This document shows, in pieces, positions 37,301-45,100 of a DNA stretch of 64,000 nt. Below the pieces are notes generated by a model. That model ran no database searches. It worked only from the letters and a program-made list of their open reading frames with translations, and had not been told where the DNA came from. A program made the position numbers and the translations under genes. This DNA comes from a virus. Each line of letters starts with the position of its first letter. Position 1 is the first letter of the stretch. Location of the stretch: positions 1-64,000 of the IMG/VR virus record IMGVR_UViG_3300020438_000019; one strand, 5' to 3'.

Positions 37301-38754
37301 ATCCTCCAGAAAGCACAGTACTATACACATATATTGGTGCTGGTATCGAGAAGCACACCGAGAGATGGATTGGTTCTGGATCTATCAGTCTTTCAGGTGC
37401 TGGAGTTGCATTCTATACACCACACATTACTGGTTCTGGATTTGCTACTCTATCTGGATCAGCACTCGAAAGTCAGACAGACGATTGGGTTGGATCTGGA
37501 TCACTATTTACTGCTGGTGGTTCTGCAGAATCTACAACTACAAATCCTCCAGAGGATACAGTTCTCTATACTTGGACAGGTGCTGGTACAGAGAAGCATA
37601 CAGAGAACTGGGTTGGTTCTGGATCTACAACATTCTCTGGTGCAGTCTCCGATGTTCAAAGAACATTTGCAGAGACAGGATCTGGATCTCTATTTACAGC
37701 TCTCGGTGCAGCAGAATCTATCTCCACAAGCGAGGTCAGCACTGGAATCTTCACAATCAATGGAGACGGTGCAGATTCAAGAGCAAGGATATTTGTTGGA
37801 TCTGGTTCTATTACCATTTCTGGTACAGCAGCAGAAGCAACAGTTGTTCCTCTTTCTGGATCTGGTACTGCTACCTTCAGTGGAGAAGCATTTATCAGAT
37901 GGATCCCAAGTTGGATTGGTTCTGGTACAGCAACAATATATGGTCAAGTCACCGATGTTCAGATTACAAAACATTGGACTGGATCTGGATCCCTATTCAC
38001 AGCAGGTGGTTCCGCAGAATCGATTACCACGAATCCTCCAGAGGATACGTTACTCTACACAGTTGCAGGTAATCTTGCTGAGAGCTTTACTCGTGCTCCA
38101 TACATCGGATCTGGTACTGCTACCTTCAGTGGTGAATCTAAAAACATATTCACACCTAACAATATTGGTTCTGGTTCAATATATGTTGCTGGTACTCTGG
38201 ATGAAAGACAGACAGATCATTATCATGGATCTGGTACTGCTACAGTTAGTGGTGATTCTGATGACGCACGTGCAAGAGCATTTGAAGGATCTGGATCTCT
38301 ATTCACTGCATCTGGAGCTGCTGAATCTACAACTGTTGATTACGAAGATACAACTCTATATGACATCTTCGGTCATGGTGCAGAAGCCTTTGTACGTAAG
38401 GGATATGTCGGATCTGGTTCCTTCAGTGGTATTGGTGGAACAGTTACCGATGTTAAGCTTACACATGCTGATCCAGCAGGTGATGTTGACTACGTTGTAT
38501 CTGGTGAAGTTACAGATATCAAACGTACCTTCGGATACGTTGCACCTTACGGAACACTATTTGCCTTCGGTGGAGGAGTTGAATCTGCCACTGTTGACTA
38601 TGAAAATATTCTTCTTACAACAATTGGTGGTAGTGCAGATGATAAATTCGTCAGATCTGCATACATTGGAGAGGGAACAATTACTCTCAGTGGAGAGTCC
38701 CTCAATGAGCTCAGAACATTCGAGCCACCATTCATGTTTGCAACGATAATATAA
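28387..38754 (+). CDS. Giant repeat adhesin / tail-fibre-like protein (3455 aa)
   Basis: The largest gene in the window. Roughly residues 1-2410 are built from alternating modules. An acidic 50-60-residue unit (consensus-like 'YNESSIV...DxGLVxDxx...DxGxV...GGEYDYGxVxYTS') occurs about 16 times, interspersed with 'GSLFxxGGAAES' beta units and 'FIGNTYSFVWNAPPGTGG' units. Residues ~2410-3430 switch to short 20-35-residue Gly-Ser beta units ('GSGSITLSGAG'). There is no signal peptide or membrane segment. Such repeats suggest a long beta-structured surface fibre or decoration; acidic turns could bind calcium (inference). Its placement between baseplate and fibre genes supports host attachment. No known T4 homologue. 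Confidence 0.75.
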   Translation: MNEYTYDSNTISLYSTESYGDVTVLNVTDDYGSIGDAPTNLEAESNLSQDSFGEVSISADHYPFGTATISGGSPRVSFSHGNFVADGTAHLASTALEGIRKFWVGTGSLFEMGGGMERSSAFWVGSGGITVSGTCEVTTTLDWNEFLFVPFTTEDLGAVDAVPSLLDFGGILDPKDGGEESWGFVYNTDDVRGATSYHKFSNAPWAEFNTYSFTTDRTGSGGLFAASGLSETKTSTELGDKTTLFSITGGEIYSQTSREVMSGNASFGSAGVEKFVHEFNDESGFTLDTADYGLVWYGFSETDDDGSIAEPKSGGEYDHGGIIWNNVEANTGTYELYGLYDIQGDGTYARYWDGEGSIHITGQDFTTNSPHWTASGSLFSAGGAAECRTDTIVGSDTTLFTWSGAYSDLKFQYHWTGSGSLPVTGGVAILRTYGYDDTATIGYSTQNWGSITDSPVDSENWGLVTEGWLSENWWYVWHEGVATSMGGFKVRTDPKVIHDSTPENYFDPTNPGLSATEGHNFDTYSFTWGHGFVQGGNLFGMGGASEAVGYQPVEDIALFTWSGAYTNLQATFREIGSGSISRIGGGAERVTFDYNESSIVPYSSDDNGLIIDAAVVVDQGNVADIQEGEDDYGSVLYSSVAYPLVGSYSITNLQFFGETYSFQRRYIADPVSIFTALGAVESKSTTELGEDTSLGDLSGSASHYVIFRETGSGAMSRIGGGVERVVFDYNDSTVVPYSSEDSGLVIDAATTDVDLGDVTEVQYGGEENYGLVTYTSTANSAQGTFTVSLTRELWTQEDIDKLNPEYTTKPYGTFPQVGDEKTQEEAGHLRFIPVWGQTGSGSLFSVGGASESVTVEPNTTGIFQMVGGDYYIGSMVATFAFREVGSGSMSRVGGAAESVTFDYNESSIVTFTTEDVGLVTDATNYQTDHFDDGSVALPQEAENDYGSVIYGETVYPLTGSIDIFTAPEWIGNTYRFVWRAPAGSGGIPTVGGAAECVSTTELGDSTTLFDIYTSPAGIGNTYSFCWNYTGYASVPTIGGAAESITYDYNENSIVVFTTDDSGLITDSATVFDDSTVITAPQSGGEYDYGWVFWTSTVLPVSGTLQSSGTSPSATVFRDPTQGGSLFSASGASECVSTTELGDATTLFDIYTAPAYIGNTYSFVWNAPPGTGGLFSLNGVAESISWAYNESSIIPYATVDNGLVVDSVTVVDDYGSVIESQYGGEYDQGQIIFTSTATPFGSLNLSLTRELWTQAEIDELPPTYETKPYGTFPVAGQEKTQEESGDVKYKPIWGQIGEGSLYSVGGAAECIAYQPTEDTALFDIFTAPQYIGNTYRYAWSYVGYYNLPTIGGAAESVTFDYNESSINVFSVDDEGNIVDNATVFGEYGDLNIQQGEDDYGTVIWTSTTYPLTGTLQTSGIGSEYVVFRDPTTGGSLFSAGGSVESKTSTEFGEDTSLGDLSGTGILSKTKDWVGSGSLFTALGAAESATFDYNESSIVTHTSDDYGLIVDASTTNVDQGNVADIQEGEDDYGSVIYTETVYPTTGLVTLTTAPQFINNTYSFCWNFVSDAGSLFSAGGAAESATVDWESTGLFDVFTASQFIGNTYSFVWNAPPGTGGLFSIGGAAESITWNYAPGPVLPFSTTDWGAVADATHPTNDVINYGDLGLFDEDTEDYGFVIYTSETVSNSGTYTLSLTRALWTQEEIDALNPEYLTEPYGTFPQVGDEKTQEESGDIKYEPSYAHIGGGTLFTAGGAAEAAVYQPTEDTVLFTAFTAPQFIGNTYRFIWNAPPGTGGLFSVGGCVESRSYVYNESGVVTYGTVDYGSVTDLTHPTNDAINYGEVALPQSDGEVDYGSVLYTSTTYPTTGTYVVDGAVTQSFSKGLYTGGGSLFATSGAGECVSTTEFGEDTSLGDLGGSGSQSRTVVEIGSGSIFRAGGAAECRTYDYDQSAIVVFTSTDHGLVVDSVVTSDDQGSVDTIQSGGEYDYGTVLYSANAIPVTGTYVVDGAVSTAFVFGNFTGSGSLFTAGGSAESSTYSPENDTCLYDIFTAPQFIGNTYSFVWNAPPGTGGLFSVGGCVEVRTYAYNESASQAFSTEDNGLISDAVTTTDDHGDFGYVGDDTEDHGQVWLGATNGAAANGFLTFGGEVFEIYKPAYAHTGEGSLFTTLGAAESFTTTEFGEDTSLGDLSGTHSIVRTFSEVGTGSIFTVVGGAESRTYNYDINLTAITFQDDNGSITDSATTIDDQGTVHPPQDGGEYDYGSIWIGLGSELWRSSDTVSASGFVHLGLISDTVGIARTFGHTASGSLFATGGAAEVVVYDYEDTTLYDIFTAPQYIGNTYSFSWQYSGSGNINSLNGCAESRTWNYSDTLPSALVVDDEGNVVDATTVFADYGDLGVRWGGEEDYGSNNTLAHPGLAASGTYTISGVANTPFVWREGCEGGTYLVSGEGIERPTTALTGEGTAYIYTAPQFVGNTYAFTWGHGFVQSGSLFSAGGAAESTTTNPPEDTLLYTFAGTRVSELRTYAESGSGSITLSGSGSELYTGAFEGSGTVTLSGTGAESKSFANFDGSGSLFTAGGAVEMVAVLEGGIGLWTYSGSGIEKHTERWIGSGSATVSGAGLEVYSRGTVTGSGTVTLSGTKAESFTPAPEIGTGSIFTIGGASESATVDWESTGLFNVIGSTHYNFSLRHIGSGSLFTSSGAAESTTTNPPENTALFAVGGTKAESFTPATHVGSGSITLSGAGSENYTGACTGSGTATITGEADLIYRVRYFGSGSLFTAGGAAESVTTNPPDSTSLHQISGTRVEKAVFREIGSGSISFSGTSPLTRYIPHITGSGTYTVGGACTFKVRYILGGSGNISTFGGSAEAVGTNPPEDIALFVWSGIGESQWSPSWVGQGSYFTSGEIPEPLITKHWTASGSLFSVGGAAESFSANIDGIGLYDISGAYSDLKATYREIGSGSLWTASGASESVGTNPPESTVLYTYIGAGIEKHTERWIGSGSISLSGAGVAFYTPHITGSGFATLSGSALESQTDDWVGSGSLFTAGGSAESTTTNPPEDTVLYTWTGAGTEKHTENWVGSGSTTFSGAVSDVQRTFAETGSGSLFTALGAAESISTSEVSTGIFTINGDGADSRARIFVGSGSITISGTAAEATVVPLSGSGTATFSGEAFIRWIPSWIGSGTATIYGQVTDVQITKHWTGSGSLFTAGGSAESITTNPPEDTLLYTVAGNLAESFTRAPYIGSGTATFSGESKNIFTPNNIGSGSIYVAGTLDERQTDHYHGSGTATVSGDSDDARARAFEGSGSLFTASGAAESTTVDYEDTTLYDIFGHGAEAFVRKGYVGSGSFSGIGGTVTDVKLTHADPAGDVDYVVSGEVTDIKRTFGYVAPYGTLFAFGGGVESATVDYENILLTTIGGSADDKFVRSAYIGEGTITLSGESLNELRTFEPPFMFATII
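30130..35620 (+). repeat. Acidic 'YNESS...GGEYDYG' protein-coding repeats
   Basis: At least 13 well-formed coding copies, with several degenerate copies further upstream from 28387. Each contains an aromatic-Asn-Glu-Ser start, one or more Asp-x-Gly turns and an Asp-Tyr-Gly ending. Copies are diverged, so the array is old or under selection for variation. Three copies of a longer block starting with 'LTRELWTQ' (coding starts near 30751, 32122 and 33466) give a higher-order period of about 1.35 kb. Confidence 0.8.
35860..38750 (+). repeat. Short Gly-Ser beta-repeat region
   Basis: Dozens of 20-35-codon units with a GSGS/GSGT core, frequently ending Ala-Glu-Ser or Ala-Glu-Lys, and DNA dominated by GGATCTGG/GGTTCTGG. 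Repeats within this part are more similar to one another than those upstream. The extreme codon repetition leaves long stretches of a second forward frame free of stops. Confidence 0.8.
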
Positions 38755-38770
38755 CTGAAGATTTTGATGG

Positions 38771-38778
38771 TATAAATA
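38771..38778 (+). promoter_or_regulatory. Late promoter TATAAATA
   Basis: An exact late octamer lies 27 bases before the ATG at 38806 and 17 bases after the stop of the giant adhesin gene. Confidence 0.75.
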
Positions 38779-38805
38779 AAAGAAGCATAAATTCGAGGGA
38801 AAACT

Positions 38806-39015
38806 ATGACTAAGCAGGTACAGTTGAGACGGGGTACTACAGTACAACAGTCAACATTTACTGGAGCTCTTGGAGAATTGACCGTAGATACTACGAAAAT
38901 GACCCTTGTTCTCCATGACGGAGCAACTCAAGGAGGCATAGAATTTGCTCGAAGAGACGATGTTACTGCAGAAGTAACAACAAGTATGGGCATGATGGCC
39001 GCCCTTGGTTGGTAA
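38806..39015 (+). CDS. Stand-alone Mtd-N-like fibre domain protein, 69 aa
   Basis: The sequence 'QVQLRRGTTVQQSTFTGALG', 'ELTVDTTKMTLVLHDGAT' and 'GGIEFAR' is the hallmark of the N-terminal domain of phage major-tropism-determinant-like and many tail-fibre proteins (hyperlinked beta/trimer base). Normally it caps a much longer fibre, but here the protein ends about 25 residues later. It may be a free trimeric adaptor between the 3455-aa and 2039-aa proteins, or the head of a fibre that has lost its shaft. It has its own late promoter. The family call is firm, the role is inference. Confidence 0.75.
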   Translation: MTKQVQLRRGTTVQQSTFTGALGELTVDTTKMTLVLHDGATQGGIEFARRDDVTAEVTTSMGMMAALGW

Positions 39016-39042
39016 ACCAAAACCCATCAACATTAGATTTCA

Positions 39043-39050
39043 TATAAAAT
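39043..39050 (+). promoter_or_regulatory. Late-promoter-like TATAAAAT
   Basis: One or two mismatches from TATAAATA, 54 bases before the fibre gene at 39105. A purine-rich AAAAGGGGAC ribosome site precedes the ATG. Confidence 0.5.
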
Positions 39051-39104
39051 GATCTGCACTGAATTGATAACCACTCATAAACAATAAAAGGGGACTAAAA
39101 GAAA

Positions 39105-42100
39105 ATGGCAAAAACCTTGCTCTTTGATGCTGTGTTTGACGCATCAGCAAGAACAGTAACTTTGCATGGTAATAAGCACCAGCGAAGAATGTTGTTGATA
39201 ACTAACACAACGGATAACCAAATTATCTATAATTTTGCTGACCCTACCAGAACTGGTACGTTTAGCTACGATACAACAACTGATCATACAACGATCACAT
39301 TGCTGTATGATACGACATCAATGTCTGATTCAGACACTCTTCAAATTCTTGAAGAGGATGATGCTGTTAAGATGGAACCGTCTGAGACATTTGTTGACGC
39401 TGTATCGAAGTTCCGAGTATCAAATCCAGAAAACTTGGTTGATACCGACTTTGAGTATGGACCTCAGGCTTCTAAATGGGAAACTATTCAGACGATCAAT
39501 AACATTCCATCGTTCTTTGCATCTACTTCAGATACTACTATCCCCTTTATCTCGAAAGTAGAAGCTGTTCAGGGTAACGAGCTTATTACAGTTTCCACGA
39601 GTTATGATCACAACCTTACAAGTGGTGTTCCTATCACAGTTACAGGTCTTGCATCGGTTACTGCAGAAGGTACATATATCATTCAGGCTGTACCTACAAG
39701 TACATCTTTCACATATAAAGCAAGATCAGCTCAACCAACAACTAGAGAATTGCAAGGTGTATATACATCTATTATTCCAGGTAAGTTCTTCCAAGGTTCT
39801 CAGATCAGTCTAGACCAATCAATTGGTATTGTGTCTGACCTTTACAACTATCAGGTTACTGTTGCTAGTATCATGAAACTTGTAGTTACAGCTGCACCTG
39901 GTCCTGAATGGGTAATTGGTACTGTGATTTCAGGTGTTGGTGGTGGTGTTGGTAAGATTCTTCGTATAGAAGGAGTTAATCTATACGTTTCTACTATCGG
40001 TGGTGCATTCGTAGACGGAGAAGTTATTACTGGTACTGGTATTGATACCATAGGTGGAACAACAACACTTACTCTAGAAGCTAGTGGTGGTGTTAACGCA
40101 GATGGTAATAAGTATCTTATTGATACTACAGGTGATGGTTCTGGAGAACTTTATCCAGCTATCTCGATGACAAGAAAAGGTATCTATACTTTTGACCAGT
40201 CTGATACTAGTAATACTTCACACAATCTAAGATGGTCTACAACTGCTGATGGTACTCACGGTGGTGGTTCTGCTTATACAACATATGTTTATGAGCATGG
40301 AACTCCTGGACAAGCTGGTGCATACACAAGAATCTACGTTAACAACGATACTCCTGCGAACCTCTATTACTACTGTGTAAACCACGCTAATATGGCTGGT
40401 AACGCAGGTGCATCTATATCAAATGTTGATGTTACTGATGTATCATACAACCCAATTACAGGTGATATGGTATTGACCATTGGTTCACATACTTTACTAA
40501 CTGGTCAAAACATTAAGCTTAAGACAGAATCTATTAAACTGACTTGTGATTATCACGGAGACGGAAACACAACCGTTAAGTCATATCCTCGTGCTTCTGG
40601 TGCTTCTACCTCTAATGGTGCTGACTATGTTTACAACCAAGCAATTCCTATTATTGCTAAGACTGCAACAACAATTACAGTTAATGTAAACGGTGGTCAA
40701 GGTCCTGTTACAGATACTTCTACTCACGTACATAGTGGTGGAACTGCATCTGGTGCTGTTATTGCTGGAGTTAATGCTGGAATAGCAATGCTTGCTCCTA
40801 CAACAAACTCTAAGGTTTATCTAACCACAGTTTCTGAGCACGGATTTGCTGATAACACAAACTTCTACTTCATTAACACTGTATCTCCTAAGATACTTGA
40901 AGTTCAGGATCCTACTTCTACTGCTCCTGATGGTCAAGCATACGTTGATACTGTACTGCAAGCTACAGTTAATAGAGATACTGATATGACTCAGTATGAT
41001 CCATATGATTATGAATCAACATATACTCTAGCATTTGATGAGTCACAAGTAGATTACGGTAATAATACGATCTCATTTGATAGTAACCATGATCTCAAAG
41101 ATGGATACTCTGTACTTTACTATCCGCCCCCAGGAGCACGTCCAATCGGTGATTGCCGTAGGATGCAGGTATACTGGATTGAAGCAGTAGACGCTACTAC
41201 GATAGCTTTCCACCATTCTCAGAGAAGAAACTATGGTCGTGTTAATTTAAGTAATACTTATACTGGAACATGGGATGGTAACTGGTCATATGGTAAGCAT
41301 AAGATTGGACTATGTTATACATGCTACAGAGAATATAAAGGTTGGCATGAATGGACTACAAGAATCTATACTTACTACTGGCAGTGGGGTTCAACCTATT
41401 CAGGACATGACTTCGCACAAGTTAATGGTAGTTATGGATTAGGTCAGCAAAACTGGGAGTTGACAGCGTTCTTCTCTTGTTCAAGGCCAGAGCGTGGTGG
41501 ATATGGAAACCAGCATTATTACTATTGCTGGCCATGGAGACACGCATTTGGAACTTATTGGAAAACTTACGGATATCATCTACAGAGTCTACCAAGGAGT
41601 TCAAGTGAGCGTTGGCAAGGTAGCTACGACTTTATAACAGATGACGGAAACCGTGGTGTTAACACTAATAACTATCATGACTACAGTTATGGTTATACTA
41701 TTGGTGGACTAGGTGGTCACGGTGGTAGTAAGCACTATTGGACATCAAGCTTCTATGCTGAAGGATGGTCTGGTGGTAACTACATGAACATACGTGGTAA
41801 TGAGACATATTGGTGGTATTATCAGGGATGGTATTCTCAAACTATTAACCAGTACTTTAGAGATATCTCTACTGATGGTGGACATACTATGTTCTGGATT
41901 CTTCTTAAGAGGAATACTTCAACCAATGATAGTTTCTACTTCCCTAACCACGGATTTAGTAATAACCAATCCGTTACAATGTCATTCCCATCTGGCGGTG
42001 AAGTTTATTACTACTATGACCAATATGGTAATAGAACTAATACTTCTAGTGGTACATGGTACATTGATAGAATCGATAATAACAGATTCAGAATCAAATC

Positions 42101-45100
42101 AAGTACTGGTGCTGAGCCAATGAGATTGGCTGGTGTAAATGGACAAATTAGATTTACTGCTATTCTTGATAACCCATACAAGAACACCATTTATATTGCA
42201 ACTAACCAGTTCTCTAACAACGAAGTTGTTAAGTATACAGGTACTGGTGGAGCTATTGGTAACCTAACAAGTGGTAACTCTTATTACATTAAGACTATTA
42301 CTGGAGATAGATTCCAATTAGCAAGTAGTGTTAATGGTACTCCGATTTCCTTTGGTAATGGTAATACTGGTGCTGGTATTCAAGAGTTTGAGAACACAAC
42401 TGCTGACTTCGGTGTTGTTGATGGTTCTTACACTACTGTTAAGGCAATCTCCGAGACAGAACTTGAAGTTTCAATTCCATTCAAAGTTCCACCTTCTGTA
42501 AAACAGTTTGATGGTTCTTCTAATGACGTTGATACTTCAGGAGACTGGATCAATATTAACAACCACTACTATGCTACTGGTACTAGAGTTATCTACGATA
42601 ACAATGGTAACAGCACTATCGGTGGTTTGAGTCACAATAAGGACTACTATGTGGTTGTTATTGATAACGCTCACTTCAAGCTTACTGAGTCACTAGCAGA
42701 TGCACTTGCTAGTACTAACATTGTAGACATCACAGGAACCTCTTCTGGATTCCACCAGTTGATCTCTGCTGCACTATCTGGTGAAGTTGGAGGAACAGGT
42801 ACAGTTGCTGTTCAAAGTGGAATAAGAAGAGTCACAGGTACTAATGCTGCCTTCCAGAGATTCTTCAAGATTGGTGATACAATCAAGATTGTTAACACAA
42901 CAGGTGGTACACCTGGTGTTATTGAAGGACATACAATTACTGCTATTACTGATGATGACAACTTGATCGTTGATACACCTTGGACATTCAGTCAGTCTGG
43001 TACTAACTACATGATTCCTTCTTACATCTATGTAAGACCTGATGGATTCTTCTTACACAGACCGTTTGACGGTGGTATGGAAATCGGTACTTCTAAGTCT
43101 CCGAACTCCAGAATCTCCAGACAGACTCGTAAGTACTTCCGTTACCAGTCAGGTAAAGGTATTCAGACCTCACTTGCGATTAACTTCACACCACAGATTC
43201 CAATTATCAACTTAACATTTGCGACATCTGGTTCACAACAGATTCAATCATGTTCAGGTACAATTGATACGAATGTTCTAACAGTTGCTGATAGTTCAGT
43301 ACTTGTTGTTAACATGCCCGTAACTGGTACTGGTGTTGCAACTGATAGTTTTGGTAACCCAGTTAAAATTGCTGAGATTGTTGATGCTACAACAGTTCAA
43401 CTCTCTGCACTACTAACTGCAACAATCAGTTCTGAGAATCTTACATTCGAGCCAGTTATAACTGCAGAATGTACAACAACTAAACCACACCAGTTGAGTG
43501 CTGGACTTAACATTAAGGTTATTGATTGTGATACTCCAGAGTTTAACACTGGTGCTAAGGCAACTAACGTATTAGCAGTTAATGATGAATTTAGATTCAC
43601 ATACCTATTACAAGAAACTCCTTCACAGTCTGTTGGTGCTGGATTCCCAACACTAGCTGTTCTATCTTGGAACGACTGTGCTGTACGTGCTGGTATGTTT
43701 GATGATCAGAACGGATTCTTCTATGAGATGGATGGTCAAACGATCAACTGTTGCCGTAGAAGCTCAGTACAACAGCTTCCAGGAACTGTTAGTGTAACCA
43801 AAGGTTCACAGATCATTACTGGTACTGATACTAAGTTTACATCACAGTTACTTCCGAAGGACATGATTGTTGTTCGTGGTATGAGTTATAAGGTCGTTAA
43901 GGTCGCTAACAATACTCAGATCACAGTTCAACCATCTTACCGTGGTACAACTAACGAAGATGTTATCATGACGAAGACAATCGATACTAAGGTTGCGAAA
44001 GCAAACTGGAATATCGACACTGGAGATGGACTTGGTAAGTCTGCTTACATCTTGGATGTTTCTAAGATCCAGATGTGCTACATGGATTACTCTTGGTATG
44101 GTGCTGGTAAGATCCGCTTTGGATTTAAAGATCAGCATGGACATGTTAAGTACTTCCATGAGTTCAAGCACAACAACAAACTAACTGAATCTTACTTCCG
44201 TTCAGGTAACCTACCTGCTCGTTACGAGATTGAGAATGGTGATGAACCTACCTACGTAGGAACTCTGTTCCACTGGGGTACATCGGTTATCATGGATGGT
44301 ACATTCCAGGATGACGAAGCGTATCTATTCACTGCGTCTGGTATTACTCACAAGTATACCAACAGTTCTGCTAACGCTGCTCAGACAAATGGAAACTCTG
44401 CTATTGTTGAGGAAAGAGTCAACTGGTACTATAGAAGATACTTTATCAGAATCCCATTTGATAATGGTTCTTATGGATCAGTTCTAACGATTAACACTAA
44501 CATCTATGAAGCTTCTGTTTCTAACGGATACTTCCAAGATGGTAGGGTGATCGATACTAGATCATATCAGTCAGGATCTACCTATTACGTATACATCAAG
44601 TATGTCGAAGGTACATCTGACTACTTCCCAAGAAACTACTACTCCGCAATCAACTCAACCCTAGGTAACCCTGCTGTTCCTAGCAGTACTACCTTCTCAG
44701 TTGGTGCTCCAGCTGGTAACGAGAACTTGATTCCTGTTGATATGCCTCTAATTTCAATTAGATTGGCTCCATCAGTTGACTCCTCGATTACTGGAGCATT
44801 AGGAGATAGAGAGATTATCAACCGAATGCAACTTAAGCTTGACTCGATTGGTATCTTGACTACACACGAGACAGAGATTAGTCTAAGACTGAACCCTTCT
44901 CTAAGTACGGATACATTCGAGAATGTTGAGAACCCATCACTATGTCAATTGGTTAGACACAGTTCATCTGATACCCTTGCCTCTGGTTCAACGATTCTAT
45001 CGTTCAGAGCATCTGGTTCTGGTGCTGGTCAAACTGCATCAACTAACTTCGACCTATCGAAGATTAGTGCGTTGGGTAACTCGATCTTAGGTGGTGACGG

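Noticed and set aside
35753-38749. A 998-codon open frame in a second forward frame of the repeat adhesin; for 37020-38072 all three forward frames are open
   Set aside because: The products are low-complexity (Leu/Val/His or Trp/Arg-rich) and follow from the repeated GGATCT-type codons, which rarely make stops in other frames. There is no ribosome site and no recognised domain.
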